A stretch of DNA of 64,000 bases from positions 62,001-126,000 of the forward strand of contig NZ_JAGKSQ010000003.1 in the NCBI RefSeq assembly GCF_017939705.1, in the 5' to 3' direction. Both the position numbers and the translations under genes were made by a program. The stretch's first letter is position 1. Each line of letters starts with the position of its first letter. Positions 1 through 9,086 of the stretch are shown in pieces. Origin of the DNA: Halalkalibacter suaedae. Lineage in GTDB: Bacteria > Bacillota > Bacilli > Bacillales > Bacillaceae_D. The notes beneath the pieces are model-generated. The model ran no database searches. It worked only from the letters and a program-made list of their open reading frames with translations, and was not told the DNA's origin.

Positions 1-1
1 A

Positions 2-925
2 CACAATAATTATAAACAGCAAATTAAAGAACTCGTCCCAAACTGGGATGTCATCATAGGTAAAGAACAATCCCATTGGGAGAATCATTTAAAAAATGCT
101 GAAGTGATCTTAGGATGGAAATCAGAAATGAGAAATCAACTACACCAACTCTCCTGCCTCAAATGGTTACAAACTTGGAGTGCAGGAGTGAATAACTTAC
201 CCTTAAAACACTTTGAAGATAAAGACTTAATCATTACGAGTGCGAACGGTGTCCACGCTAATCCAATCTCTGAAACCATTTTCGGCTTAATGCTAAGTTT
301 AACTAGAAAAATAAATACATATGTGTTACAGCAAAAACAAAAGCAGTGGCATCATGCAAATATGAATCTCGAAATCCATGGGAAAACAATTGGAATTATT
401 GGGGTTGGTGAGATTGGTAAGGAGACAGCTAAAATTGCAAAAGCGTTTGGAATGAAGGTTGTAGGAATGAGACATTCAGGTAAACCTGAAGCTAACGTAG
501 ATGAAATGTACACGCCAAACCAGCTCGACCAACTTCTTCCCAAATGTGATTATGTTGTTGTTACATTACCACTAACTACAAATACGGTTGAGATGTTCAA
601 AGCAAAACAATTTCAAATGATGAAACCATCAGCGTTTTTCATTAATATCGGTAGAGGGGAAATTGTTAACGAACCAGACCTTATCAATGCACTGCAAGAA
701 GGAACGATAGCTGGAGCAGGCTTGGACGTTTTCGAACAAGAACCTTTACCTGTTTCGAGTCCACTATGGGAATTTGAAAATGTAATCATTACTCCACACA
801 CTTCTGGTTCAACTGAGCATTATACCAAGCGAGTGATAGAAGACATTTTCATACCAAATCTCAAAATGTATGTTGGCGGTAATACACCAACAATTAATTT
901 AGTTGATTATAACAAGGGCTATTAA
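2..925 (+). CDS. D-2-hydroxyacid dehydrogenase (5' truncated by window edge)
   Basis: NAD(P)-dependent oxidation/reduction of a 2-hydroxy/2-keto acid, cytoplasmic. The reading frame is open from base 2, so the gene starts outside the window; a GTG at 104 is internal. The visible part holds the end of the substrate domain, a Rossmann motif GIIGVGEIG near 392-418, and the family catalytic residues: Arg in NIGRG (about 653), Glu in FEQEPLP (about 740) and His in TPHTSG (about 797). It resembles phosphoglycerate/glyoxylate-type dehydrogenases, but the sequence does not identify the substrate. It is monocistronic as far as visible and is followed by a hairpin. Confidence 0.9.
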   Translation, partial: HNNYKQQIKELVPNWDVIIGKEQSHWENHLKNAEVILGWKSEMRNQLHQLSCLKWLQTWSAGVNNLPLKHFEDKDLIITSANGVHANPISETIFGLMLSLTRKINTYVLQQKQKQWHHANMNLEIHGKTIGIIGVGEIGKETAKIAKAFGMKVVGMRHSGKPEANVDEMYTPNQLDQLLPKCDYVVVTLPLTTNTVEMFKAKQFQMMKPSAFFINIGRGEIVNEPDLINALQEGTIAGAGLDVFEQEPLPVSSPLWEFENVIITPHTSGSTEHYTKRVIEDIFIPNLKMYVGGNTPTINLVDYNKGY

Positions 926-927
926 AA

Positions 928-973
928 AATGGGTTTGTCCCAAAGGGTAAATTACCTTTGAGACAAACCCATT
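928..973. terminator. Hairpin after the dehydrogenase
   Basis: Long near-perfect inverted repeat: AATGGGTTTGTC pairs with GACAAACCCATT and an inner CAAAGG pairs with CCTTTG. The T-run lies on the minus-strand side, so on the plus strand it is a strong stem without a clear U tract. Confidence 0.6.
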
Positions 974-1067
974 TGCATATATGATAAATCCTTCTGATCA
1001 CAAATGCCCTTACGAACCTCCGTTATTTCTCATAGACTACTATAGTTATGAGAAAGGAGGAACCGTT

Positions 1068-1664
1068 TTGCATTATACAGCACTAGGAGATTCCTTAACT
1101 GTTGGGATCGGAGATTCCCTTGGAGGATTTGTTAATCGATCTGCAACAATTCTTAGACACTCAGGAATTCCTGTCAAAGTACAGAAAATAGCCAAAGTCG
1201 GATTGACTTCCCAAGAATTGCTTGTCTCACTGCAAAATCCACGAACACGATTAGCAATCGCACGTGCAGACTTGATTACACTCACAATTGGCGGAAATGA
1301 TCTTCTTAAAGCATTAGAATATGTTGAGAGAACTAAAGACCCCTCTCAATTAGAAATGACCATCTCTAAATTTTCAGTAAATCTTAATAAGATTTTGCAA
1401 CAAATCCAACTAATAAAATCAGCTACTCCTACAAAAAATTATCAAATTCGTATTATTGGATTATATAACCCCGTTCCACATATTCCTTTAAGCACAGCTG
1501 TGATTAAGAAAATAAACAGAATCATTTGTAGCTATCGTTCAGCAACGATAAGATGTGTTGATATTTACAACCACTTCAGCCAACCAGGTAGCCTTGCTCG
1601 TGACCTCCACCCCAATGCAGTTGGATATCAAGCAATTACAAAGCAGCTACTAAACAGTATCTAA
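1068..1664 (+). CDS. SGNH/GDSL-type esterase or lipase
   Basis: Serine hydrolase of the SGNH family, probably an esterase, lipase or acyl hydrolase; the substrate is unknown. The start is taken as TTG 1068 (protein begins MHYTALGDSL) because AAAGGAGG lies 7 bases upstream; a longer frame from 981 lacks such a site. Family blocks are visible: block I GDSL with the nucleophile Ser, block III GGND, and the C-terminal block V DLHP with the catalytic Asp and His. It has 198 residues, a normal single-domain length. No signal peptide is present from the TTG start, so it is likely cytoplasmic. A terminator follows directly. Confidence 0.85.
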   Translation: MHYTALGDSLTVGIGDSLGGFVNRSATILRHSGIPVKVQKIAKVGLTSQELLVSLQNPRTRLAIARADLITLTIGGNDLLKALEYVERTKDPSQLEMTISKFSVNLNKILQQIQLIKSATPTKNYQIRIIGLYNPVPHIPLSTAVIKKINRIICSYRSATIRCVDIYNHFSQPGSLARDLHPNAVGYQAITKQLLNSI

Positions 1665-1667
1665 TTC

Positions 1668-1710
1668 AAAAAAGCGACTAAATGTGATTTATCCATTAGT
1701 CGCTCTTTTT
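1668..1710. terminator. Bidirectional terminator
   Basis: Stem AGCGACTAAATG / CATTAGTCGCT with an A-run before and TTTTT after. It sits between the converging SGNH hydrolase and the minus-strand small protein, so it can serve both. Confidence 0.85.
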
Positions 1711-1711
1711 G

Positions 1712-1978
1712 TTATTCTTTTGGATTGTGGCTGTTCATTACAGGATGCGTTCTACCAAATAAGAGAGCTGCCCATGGATCATAGACTAGCTTTCTTTTTT
1801 CCTGCTGATCAATTTCTTTTTCATCCATCAATTCTTCTTTGACTTCAGTTTCAACCAACTGAGAAACCGCTTCATTTTCGGATTCTGGTGTGACTGAATC
1901 AATCTTTTCAATCGGTCTCTCTTTTTCCTTCTTCATAGAAGGTATATAAACGTCAGGTATCGTTTTATTTATTTTCAT
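1712..1978 (-). CDS. Small acidic hypothetical protein
   Basis: 88-residue protein that I do not recognise. The start is ATG 1978 because GAGGAG lies just upstream on the minus strand; a longer frame to 2077 has no ribosome site and overlaps the hairpin of the upstream gene. The middle is rich in Glu, Lys and Asp (probably disordered or helical), and the C-terminal part has a short conserved-looking stretch, YDPWAALLFGR. There are no membrane segments. The upstream Sda-like gene ends in its own hairpin 90 bases away, so the two are probably separate units. Confidence 0.65.
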   Translation of the reverse strand: MKINKTIPDVYIPSMKKEKERPIEKIDSVTPESENEAVSQLVETEVKEELMDEKEIDQQEKRKLVYDPWAALLFGRTHPVMNSHNPKE

Positions 1979-2067
1979 ATCAAAGCTCCTCCTCTTTTGA
2001 TTTTTACACTTCATTGTATGAGGAGTGTCCAAAATGGTTTGGGTAAATTGGTAAAATATTAAAAGAA

Positions 2068-2102
2068 GACGCTTCAAGTCATAAAATGACCTTAGAAGCG
2101 TC
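2068..2102 (-). terminator. Terminator overlapping the stop codon of the Sda-like gene
   Basis: GACGCTTC pairs with GAAGCGTC with extra inner pairs, followed on the minus strand by a U-rich tract (2060-2067). The coding end and TGA stop (2079-2081) lie inside the hairpin. Confidence 0.75.
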
Positions 2103-2282
2103 AGAATAATTTTTTTTGCAACGTAATAACTTACGAGAGTTCATTTCCTTTTCCAATTGGGTTTCGAGTTCATTTAAAGATGAGGTATTCTCGTGTTTAA
2201 AGAGTATCAAACCGCGCTTCGTTGCATCATAAACCGATAGAAGCATCTCATCATCCATTTGCGTTATTACTCTTTTCGACAT
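2079..2282 (-). CDS. Small helical-hairpin protein, possibly Sda-like kinase inhibitor
   Basis: 67-residue protein. The start is ATG 2282, 8 bases after GAGGGAG on the minus strand. It reads as two helices: DDEMLLSVYDATKRGL, a short linker, then LNELETQLEKEMNSRKLL. This layout and pattern (D-E-x-L-L-x-x-Y-x-A, then L-E-x-E-x-x-x-R-x-L) recall Sda, the checkpoint protein that blocks sporulation histidine kinases. The match is by pattern only, and length and linker differ from B. subtilis Sda (about 46-52 residues). It could equally be an unrelated small coiled-coil protein. Confidence 0.5.
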   Translation of the reverse strand: MSKRVITQMDDEMLLSVYDATKRGLILFKHENTSSLNELETQLEKEMNSRKLLRCKKNYSDASKVIL

Positions 2283-2350
2283 CAAAATCACTCCCTCTTA
2301 CCACCATACCCGTACACACTATTCTAAAACATATTTGTTTAATTTTATTT

Positions 2351-4123
2351 TCAAATAATCCAAACAAAATAAACAATAGTAACAGTAACAAGGAAGTATA
2401 ATAGATTTAAAGGAATACCAACCTTTAAATAATCCGAGAAACGATATCCTCCTGGTCCATAAACAATTAGATTTGTTTGATAACCAATTGGTGTAGCGAA
2501 GCTTGCTGATGCTGCAATCGTAATTGCAACAAAAAATGCCATTGGATCGACACCTAACTGTATTGCTACAGCATGAGCAATCGAAAACATTAATACCGCT
2601 GCGGCATTATTAGTAATTACTTCAGTAAAAACAGTTGTTAACAAATAGATTATGATCAAGGCACCTAGAACACCAAAACCATCTGTCACCTGAACAAATG
2701 AGCCAGCAATAAGTGCTGCTGCTCCCGTCTTCTCAAGCGCGATACCGATCCCGATGGAACACGCTATAATCAATAGCACACTAAACTGAATGTATTTTTT
2801 TGCCCCTTCTAATGTCACTGTTCTTGTTAAGAATAGGATCATTACTGCGAGTAACGATGATTGAAACATTGGTAAAATATTAAATGAAGCAAGTAAAATC
2901 ATTCCAACAAGTGTGAAGAGTGCGATTTTTGATTTTCGATGATCTATTATTTCTGGCTCTACAGGTGTAAGTAGATAAAAGTCATCAGAGTTCTTCCATC
3001 GAGCAAGAAATTCTTTATTCGTTAAAAGAAGAAGGGTATCACCTGGCTTTAACTCAATATCTCCAACCTTACTATTTATCCGCTCTTGATTTCGATGAAT
3101 GGCGACGATCCCTGCGTTATAACGAGTTCGAAATTGATTCTCCTTCACAGTCTTAAATAGCAATGAAGATTGATGAGAAATAACGGCCTCAATTAGCGTT
3201 GTTTGCCCATTTCTTAAATCATCTAATTTAATATTAGTCCCTGTCTCAACACGCAACCCCTTCATCTGTTGAAGTTGGACAATTGAAGGAAGTAATCCTG
3301 TGAAAATCAATTGATCATGTGCCTTTAGCTTTTGATATGTCGTAACTGGAGCGACTCTTTCACCATTACTAATGATCTCAATTAAGTATAGACCATCAAG
3401 ATTGCGTAGACCCGCTTCCTCAATTGTTTTACCGATCAGAGGTGAATCCGCTTCAATTACCGCTTCTCCTAAGTATTCTCTAGAGCTATTTTCAAAAGAC
3501 TCTTCTGAAGATTTACGATTGGGTAACTGCTTATAACCGATTGTCCCCATATAAATGATCCCAATTAGACATGCAGGTAGACTGACTATTGCTAATTGAA
3601 ACATTGTAAATCCACTCATCCCTTGCTCAATCATTAATCCGTGAACAACTAGGTTCGTTGAAGTCCCGATGAGTGTCAGTGTTCCTCCAAAAATGGTTGC
3701 GTATGAAAGAGGAATTAAGAATTTCGATGGAGAGATATTATGTTCCTGACACCACTTTCGGACAATTGGGGTAAACATCAAAACAACTGGTGTGTTATTT
3801 AAAAAAGCGGAGACTGCTGAAATTGGTAGCATCATCCTAAATAGTGACCGTCTTGGATGTACACCATTTCCCATTGTTCTATAAGCAATTTGGTGAAGCA
3901 TACCACTTTCCTTTACGGCACCTGCAACAATAAATAACAAAGCTACCGTTAACATCCCCTCATTTGAAAATCCTTTTAAGGCCTCTGTCGGTGAAATAAT
4001 ACCCAATAATAAAATAACGGCTAATGAACAAAAAACAATAAATTCTGGTCGTGCCACTTCCTTCACTAAACAAATGAGCATCACTAAAACAACGAAGATA
4101 ACTACAGCAATCTCATAACTCAT
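2351..4123 (-). CDS. SLC13 (DASS)-family anion permease with two RCK_C domains
   Basis: Membrane transporter of 590 residues for an anion such as sulfate or dicarboxylate; the substrate is not identifiable. The N-terminal half has about five hydrophobic segments (residues 1-190) containing [12 protein letters not shown] and [10 protein letters not shown], typical of the citrate-transporter fold. A cytoplasmic region of about 200 residues follows with two TrkA-C/RCK_C repeats (around residues 205-290 and 300-385). The second membrane half ends with [13 protein letters not shown] and [18 protein letters not shown], the re-entrant Asn/Thr signature repeated. The RCK_C domains probably bind a regulatory ligand. 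The gene stands alone on the minus strand. Confidence 0.9.
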   Translation of the reverse strand: MSYEIAVVIFVVLVMLICLVKEVARPEFIVFCSLAVILLLGIISPTEALKGFSNEGMLTVALLFIVAGAVKESGMLHQIAYRTMGNGVHPRRSLFRMMLPISAVSAFLNNTPVVLMFTPIVRKWCQEHNISPSKFLIPLSYATIFGGTLTLIGTSTNLVVHGLMIEQGMSGFTMFQLAIVSLPACLIGIIYMGTIGYKQLPNRKSSEESFENSSREYLGEAVIEADSPLIGKTIEEAGLRNLDGLYLIEIISNGERVAPVTTYQKLKAHDQLIFTGLLPSIVQLQQMKGLRVETGTNIKLDDLRNGQTTLIEAVISHQSSLLFKTVKENQFRTRYNAGIVAIHRNQERINSKVGDIELKPGDTLLLLTNKEFLARWKNSDDFYLLTPVEPEIIDHRKSKIALFTLVGMILLASFNILPMFQSSLLAVMILFLTRTVTLEGAKKYIQFSVLLIIACSIGIGIALEKTGAAALIAGSFVQVTDGFGVLGALIIIYLLTTVFTEVITNNAAAVLMFSIAHAVAIQLGVDPMAFFVAITIAASASFATPIGYQTNLIVYGPGGYRFSDYLKVGIPLNLLYFLVTVTIVYFVWII

Positions 4124-4352
4124 TTTCTTTCTCCCTCTCTAAAACCAAGTAAACTCATCAGATTAATAATTAATAATATTTTGTTTAGTATATGTTGAAA
4201 CGTTGTTGCTGTCTATTCTTTTTTTGGTATTAGTGTATATCGTTATGGTAAAAGGCTTTGACCTTACCACTGAAATGTGGGTACGCTCAGATTATAGACC
4301 CTCAGACATCGATTTCTTAACAGTTCATCCTGTATTTTCGTTCGGCACATAC

Positions 4353-4389
4353 CAAAAACACCTTTGAGAATTCACTCAAAGGTGTTTTG
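4353..4389. terminator. Hairpin terminator of the TrxR-like gene
   Basis: ACACCTTTGAG / CTCAAAGGTGT stem with T tracts on both sides; it lies just downstream of the minus-strand flavoprotein gene. Confidence 0.8.
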
Positions 4390-4413
4390 TCTACCAATTG
4401 ATCATGCTCAAAA

Positions 4414-5319
4414 TCAGCTTTTTTCATCCCATTCCTCATTGATTAAATCCAGGTTAACAGCAATTCCTGTTTCATAGCCTTCACTTGCTGCTCCAATTAA
4501 CCCAGTGAAGCGTTTAGCAGCATCGCCAATAATATAGAGACCATCAGTTGACGTCCTTCCATGTCTCTTTGTCTGATAGCCACCCTTTTCGTTCAATTCC
4601 ACTCCTAATTTTTCCGGAAGGGTTGTGAATTGTGTGGCATATGTATTAAGGAGAAAAGCAGCAGTTCGTTGGATAGAATCATTCTCTTCAAAAGTGATTT
4701 CTGTAAGTCTTCCATCAATAGACTTTAATTCTTTTATTGGTTCCTCAATCAATGTAATATTTCTGTCTTTTAATTGTTGTTGTTCTTCGATTGAAAGGAT
4801 TGTTGGTCCATCTGAAAGTACGATTAGATCTTCACTCCAATTGCTAATAAGCTTACAATAGGTAAATAAATTCTCGCCATTCCCGATTATTGCAAGTGGT
4901 TGGTCACGATGCTCCCAGCCATCGCAATAAGGGCAAGAAAACACTGAAACCCCGTATGCTTCTTGCAGTCCCTCGATCTCCGGTAAATGTTCCTTTAATC
5001 CCGATGCAAAGATAACTTTTTTGGCATGTATTTTGTTCTTTTTTGAGTGAATGACAAACCAATCTTGCCGAGTCTCGATTTCAACAACCGTATCATCCAA
5101 AATGTTCACAGGGTAAGTCTGAAGCTGTTCTCTGGCAATTTGGCGAAGTTCCATCGGTTTAATATTGTCTCTAGTCAAAAACCCGTGTGATTGCCTTGTT
5201 ACAGCATTTCTTGGTCTACCTTCATCAATCACAATGACGGAACGTTTAGCACGGCCTAGGACGAGGGCAGCACTTAGTCCGCTTGGACCACCACCGACAA
5301 TTAATACATCGCAATCCAA
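4414..5319 (-). CDS. NAD(P)/FAD-dependent oxidoreductase, thioredoxin-reductase-like (GliT type)
   Basis: Flavoprotein disulfide reductase of about 301 residues. FAD-binding GGGPSG is near residues 10-15, the redox motif CPYCDGWEH is in the middle, NAD(P)-binding IIGNG follows it, and the second FAD motif GLYIIGDAA is near the C-terminus. I prefer TTG 5319 as start: AGGGGAGAG lies 6-8 bases upstream and it puts the FAD motif at the usual distance; an upstream ATG 5337 has a poor site. The CPYC pair, instead of the CATC/CAVC of housekeeping TrxB, resembles gliotoxin-reductase-type and related low-molecular disulfide reductases, so its partner may not be thioredoxin. Single-gene unit between two terminators. 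Confidence 0.85.
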   Translation of the reverse strand: MDCDVLIVGGGPSGLSAALVLGRAKRSVIVIDEGRPRNAVTRQSHGFLTRDNIKPMELRQIAREQLQTYPVNILDDTVVEIETRQDWFVIHSKKNKIHAKKVIFASGLKEHLPEIEGLQEAYGVSVFSCPYCDGWEHRDQPLAIIGNGENLFTYCKLISNWSEDLIVLSDGPTILSIEEQQQLKDRNITLIEEPIKELKSIDGRLTEITFEENDSIQRTAAFLLNTYATQFTTLPEKLGVELNEKGGYQTKRHGRTSTDGLYIIGDAAKRFTGLIGAASEGYETGIAVNLDLINEEWDEKS

Positions 5320-5410
5320 ATGAATCTCTCCCCTCATTTCGTCTTTCTTACTAGCTTACCCTACTTCAATGCTGATAAAACGAGTGCGTATAGGAATCAT
5401 TTATAGTGAC

Positions 5411-5447
5411 AAAAAGGGTCTAGCAATTTAATGCTAGACCCTTTTTT
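5411..5447. terminator. Bidirectional terminator
   Basis: Perfect stem GGGTCTAGCA / TGCTAGACCC, flanked by A-run and T-run; it lies after ppiB (minus strand) and upstream of the flavoprotein gene. Confidence 0.9.
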
Positions 5448-5458
5448 GTTATCATATT

Positions 5459-5893
5459 TTATTCTTCCCAAACTTTAACTTCTTCCATCGTATCACCTTG
5501 CTTAATACGATAAACCGAGTCTAAACCTTCAACAACTTGTCCAAAAACAGTGTGCACACCATCTAAATGAGGTTGTGGTTCATGAACAATAAAGAACTGA
5601 CTACCACCAGTATCCTTACCTGCATGTGCCATTGAAAGTGATCCAGCTACATGCTTATGAGGGTTCCCTGCTGTTTCACATTTAATCGTATAGCCTGGTC
5701 CTCCAGTACCATTTCCTGTAGGACATCCACCTTGTGCGACAAATCCTGGAATCACTCGGTGAAACGTCAATCCATTATAGTAGCCTTCATTAGCTAATTT
5801 TTCGAAGTTTTCAACCGTTCCTGGTGCTGCTTCTGGAAAAAACTCAATTACAAGCTTTTCCCCATTTTCAAAAGAAATAGATCCTTTTTTCAT
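5459..5893 (-). CDS. ppiB: Peptidyl-prolyl cis-trans isomerase (cyclophilin)
   Basis: Cytoplasmic proline isomerase assisting protein folding. The 144-residue single cyclophilin domain carries the active-site sequences [13 protein letters not shown] (catalytic Arg), [16 protein letters not shown] and [10 protein letters not shown]. The ATG start has an AGGAGG-like site just upstream on the minus strand. Length matches B. subtilis PpiB. Its place next to lysA and the spoVA operon is the usual Bacillus arrangement, though a terminator separates it from lysA. Confidence 0.95.
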   Translation of the reverse strand: MKKGSISFENGEKLVIEFFPEAAPGTVENFEKLANEGYYNGLTFHRVIPGFVAQGGCPTGNGTGGPGYTIKCETAGNPHKHVAGSLSMAHAGKDTGGSQFFIVHEPQPHLDGVHTVFGQVVEGLDSVYRIKQGDTMEEVKVWEE

Positions 5894-6020
5894 ATGTATT
5901 ACCTCCTATTTGATATGGATTCATCTTATTGTACACGATTCAGTTGATAAAAGAAAATAAGAAGTAATTGTTTGAATAGTAACCCATGGAGTTGTAAAAG
6001 CTCCCCTTTCCTTCACTACA

Positions 6021-6059
6021 TAAAAAAAGACTGAAAAAGATTAAATCCCTTTTCAGTCA
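6021..6059 (-). terminator. Terminator of lysA
   Basis: GACTGAAAA / TTTTCAGTC stem followed on the minus strand by a run of seven U (6021-6027). It lies immediately after the lysA stop. Confidence 0.9.
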
Positions 6060-6066
6060 GCCTTCA

Positions 6067-7386
6067 TTATTTAACTGCTTGGCTCGGCAACCGTAAATCG
6101 AGTCGAATTAAATCAGCATAGCTTTCTCTTGTGATGACTTCAAATACTTGCCCATCCTCAACAAAAACAACAGCCGGACGTGGAATTCGGTTATAATTAT
6201 TTGCCATTGAGTACCCATAAGCCCCCGTGCAAAAAACAGCTAAAACATCTTCATGGTTTGCCTTCGGTAAAGGCAAATCCCAGATTAGCATATCTCCACT
6301 CTCACAACACTTACCTGCAATAGAGAAAGTTTCCGTCGCCTCTTCATTTGCCCGGTTAGCCAGAACACCTTCGTACTCAGCTTGGTAAAGGGCTGGACGC
6401 AGATTATCACTCATTCCACCATCAACAGATAAATAATCGCGAACATTCGGAATATGCTTTTGTGAACCAATTGAGTAAAGAGTTGTTCCAGCATCACCGA
6501 CTAATGAACGGCCAGGCTCAATCCAAATTTCAGGCATATTTAAATTTGCTGAGGCTGCCTTGTCTTTGACAACTTCAATCATCTTATGAACATACTCTCC
6601 AACCGGTAATGGCGTGTCTCCTTCAATGTAGCGGATTCCAAAACCACCACCTAAATTTAAGACCGTCGGAACAAAATCAAATTGAGCCTTCAAGTCAGAA
6701 ATAAGGTCAAACATCTTCTCAACTGCCATCACAAAACCAGTTGTTTCGAAGATTTGTGAACCAATATGACTATGAATTCCAAGCAGTGTTAAGGAATCAT
6801 CCTTACTCGCAATTCGAACAGCTTCGTGAACCTGACCACTTACAAGGTCAAAACCGAATTTCGAATCCTCTTGACCAGTAGAAATATAATCATGAGTATG
6901 TGCCTCTACACCCGGCGTAATACGGAGGAGAATACTCATATGAGATTTACGTGACCTACAAATGCGGCTTAGCTCATTAAGCTCATAGAAATTATCAACA
7001 ACAACACAGCCAATCTTGGCTTCGACAGCCATCTCCAACTCTTCTATACTCTTATTATTCCCGTGAAAGTGTACACGATCCATTGGGAAACCAGCTTCAA
7101 TAGCGGTATATAGCTCTCCACCTGATACAACATCTAAGCTTAAACCAAGCTCTTCTGCTAGCTGAAACATTGCCATACAGCTAAAGGCTTTACTAGCATA
7201 TGCGACCTGGAAAGGGACTTTTTCAGCCTTGAATGCCTCTTGGAACTGCTTTGCACGTTCACGAATAAGAGCAACATCATAAACGAATAGTGGTGTTCCA
7301 TATTGACTAGCAAGTTTAATTGAATCAACGCCACCAATTTCGAGATGACCTTGTTCGTTAATACGACTTGTTCCATGTGTATACAT
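6067..7386 (-). CDS. lysA: Diaminopimelate decarboxylase
   Basis: PLP enzyme that makes lysine from meso-diaminopimelate, the last step of lysine synthesis. The 439-residue protein shows the PLP lysine in AYASKAFS near residue 65, HFHGNNKS, HSHIGSQI, a glycine-rich phosphate-binding loop LNLGGGFGI and the active-site CESGD near the C-terminus. Family length is normal. It lies downstream of spoVAF with a 215-base gap and a hairpin, so it is probably transcribed separately. No lysine riboswitch was recognised upstream. In B. subtilis lysA also follows the spoVA operon. Confidence 0.96.
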   Translation of the reverse strand: MYTHGTSRINEQGHLEIGGVDSIKLASQYGTPLFVYDVALIRERAKQFQEAFKAEKVPFQVAYASKAFSCMAMFQLAEELGLSLDVVSGGELYTAIEAGFPMDRVHFHGNNKSIEELEMAVEAKIGCVVVDNFYELNELSRICRSRKSHMSILLRITPGVEAHTHDYISTGQEDSKFGFDLVSGQVHEAVRIASKDDSLTLLGIHSHIGSQIFETTGFVMAVEKMFDLISDLKAQFDFVPTVLNLGGGFGIRYIEGDTPLPVGEYVHKMIEVVKDKAASANLNMPEIWIEPGRSLVGDAGTTLYSIGSQKHIPNVRDYLSVDGGMSDNLRPALYQAEYEGVLANRANEEATETFSIAGKCCESGDMLIWDLPLPKANHEDVLAVFCTGAYGYSMANNYNRIPRPAVVFVEDGQVFEVITRESYADLIRLDLRLPSQAVK

Positions 7387-7564
7387 ATCTATGTCTCCTT
7401 ATATACGAATAAAAAAGCAACTAATGTCAAAACACTAGCTGCTAATAATTTTTTCGGAAATGATACAATTGATGAAACTTACTTTAACACAAAAAAGTCG
7501 TTAGTTCAATAGGTTCATAGCCTTGAAGGCTCGGACCTGCAAGGGACAAGGCGATTAAACAGAA

Positions 7565-7597
7565 CAATCCAAAAGAAGAAATGCTCCTTTTGGATTG
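7565..7597 (-). terminator. Terminator of the spoVA operon
   Basis: CAATCCAAAAG / CTTTTGGATTG stem right after the spoVAF stop, followed on the minus strand by a moderately U-rich stretch. Confidence 0.75.
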
Positions 7598-7601
7598 AAC
7601 T

Positions 7602-9086
7602 TTATTCTGATCTTTGTTTAATTGGATCTTGTGGTCGGACAATGCTCGGTCTAAATCGTACAGTTGGCACAGATGATCTTATAAAGATATGCCACATGGC
7701 TGGAGGATCAAATGGTAAAAACGGCCATAAATAAGGCTTATTAAACGTTTTAATTGTAGCTAATAAAAGAATAAACAGTGTTGTACCAATAATAAACCCT
7801 GGTGCTTTGAAAATTGCTACGATTACGACTAACAAGAGCCTACTTACCCTTAGTGCAACACCTAATTCATAACTTGGTGTAGCAAACATTCCAATTGCTC
7901 CAAGTGCTACATATAAGATTACCTCAGGAGTAAAATAACCAACTTGAATCGCTAATTCCCCTATTAGTAGGGCCGCTACAAGTCCCAAAGCGGTTGCAAG
8001 TGGTGAAGGAGTGTGAATTGCCGCCATCCTTAAGAGTTCAATCCCGAGCTCCGCAAAAACAATTTGTAAAAAGATCGGTATATTATTTGTCTCCTGTGGC
8101 CCGATAAATTCTAGAGCAGTCGGTAAAAGAGACGGTTGCATAACGAGCAATAACCAAAATGGCAAAATTAATAGTGAAAATAAAATTCCTGTAAATCTTG
8201 TCCAACGTAGAATAGTACCAATCATTGGAGCTTGACGATATTCTTCTGCATGCTGGACGTGATGAAACAACGTTGTTGGTGTAATGATCACACTAGGAGA
8301 TGTATCAACCATTATTAACACGTGTCCTTCAAGTAAATGATTTGCCGCTACATCTGGCCGTTCCGTGTAACGGACAAGCGGAAATGGGTTCATTCCTTGC
8401 TTAACAATAAATTCTTCAACTATTTTATCAGCCATTGAAATTCCATCAATGTTAATTGCCTCTAATTCTTTTTTTAGAATCTTAACCATCTTTGGATCAG
8501 CAACACCGTCAATATATGAAATACATACATCTGTTTTTGATCGTTCCCCAACCTGCATAATTTCGTTACGAAGTCGGTCATCTCTGATTCTTCGTCGGGT
8601 TAGTGCTGTATTAATAATTATATTTTCTGTGTAGCCATCACGCGACCCTCTTACAACCCGTTCTGTATCCGGCTCTTGTGGTCCACGTCCAGGATAGCTT
8701 CTTACATCAATAACAATTGCTTCTTCTTCACCTTCAACAAGGATGAAAATAAGACCTGAAAGCATCTTAGTCGTTGCATCTTCAATTGTCTTTGTGTATT
8801 CCACTTGCACATGCGGCAAATGATTGGAAATTGATTTGATTATATCAATTGATTCTGTCTTTCGACCTCTTGAATCAAGATCCATTTGTTCTTTCAGAAT
8901 TTCAATAATATATTGAATATCACATAACCCATTAACAAAATAAATTTGTATTTCTTTATCAAAAATGGAGAGTTTCCGAACACCAACATCAAAAGAAGTA
9001 CCAAACCCAAGACGTTTCTTTAACTCTTCTTCATTCTTTTCTAAAATGGGTGATATCGGGGTCTCTATTTTCTTAGTTTGACTCAT
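7602..9086 (-). CDS. spoVAF: Stage V sporulation protein AF (GerA-type spore membrane protein)
   Basis: Integral inner-membrane protein of the spore, related to the A subunits of germinant receptors and part of the SpoVA group for dipicolinate movement. It has 494 residues from ATG 9086, chosen over GTG 9095 because of CGGAG 8 bases before ATG. The N-terminal 280 residues are soluble and contain RSYPGRGPQEPDTERVVRGS, the GerA-family signature. The C-terminal 200 residues contain about five membrane segments, then a short basic tail. It overlaps spoVAEa by 14 bases, consistent with translational coupling. Normal length. Confidence 0.95.
   Translation of the reverse strand: MSQTKKIETPISPILEKNEEELKKRLGFGTSFDVGVRKLSIFDKEIQIYFVNGLCDIQYIIEILKEQMDLDSRGRKTESIDIIKSISNHLPHVQVEYTKTIEDATTKMLSGLIFILVEGEEEAIVIDVRSYPGRGPQEPDTERVVRGSRDGYTENIIINTALTRRRIRDDRLRNEIMQVGERSKTDVCISYIDGVADPKMVKILKKELEAINIDGISMADKIVEEFIVKQGMNPFPLVRYTERPDVAANHLLEGHVLIMVDTSPSVIITPTTLFHHVQHAEEYRQAPMIGTILRWTRFTGILFSLLILPFWLLLVMQPSLLPTALEFIGPQETNNIPIFLQIVFAELGIELLRMAAIHTPSPLATALGLVAALLIGELAIQVGYFTPEVILYVALGAIGMFATPSYELGVALRVSRLLLVVIVAIFKAPGFIIGTTLFILLLATIKTFNKPYLWPFLPFDPPAMWHIFIRSSVPTVRFRPSIVRPQDPIKQRSE

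Noticed and set aside
7387-7601. Lysine riboswitch before lysA or a tRNA-like fold near 7500-7560
   Set aside because: No lysine-riboswitch core on the minus strand upstream of lysA (7387-7564). The GGTTCATAGCC...GGCTCGGACC stretch is a short hairpin, not a cloverleaf.
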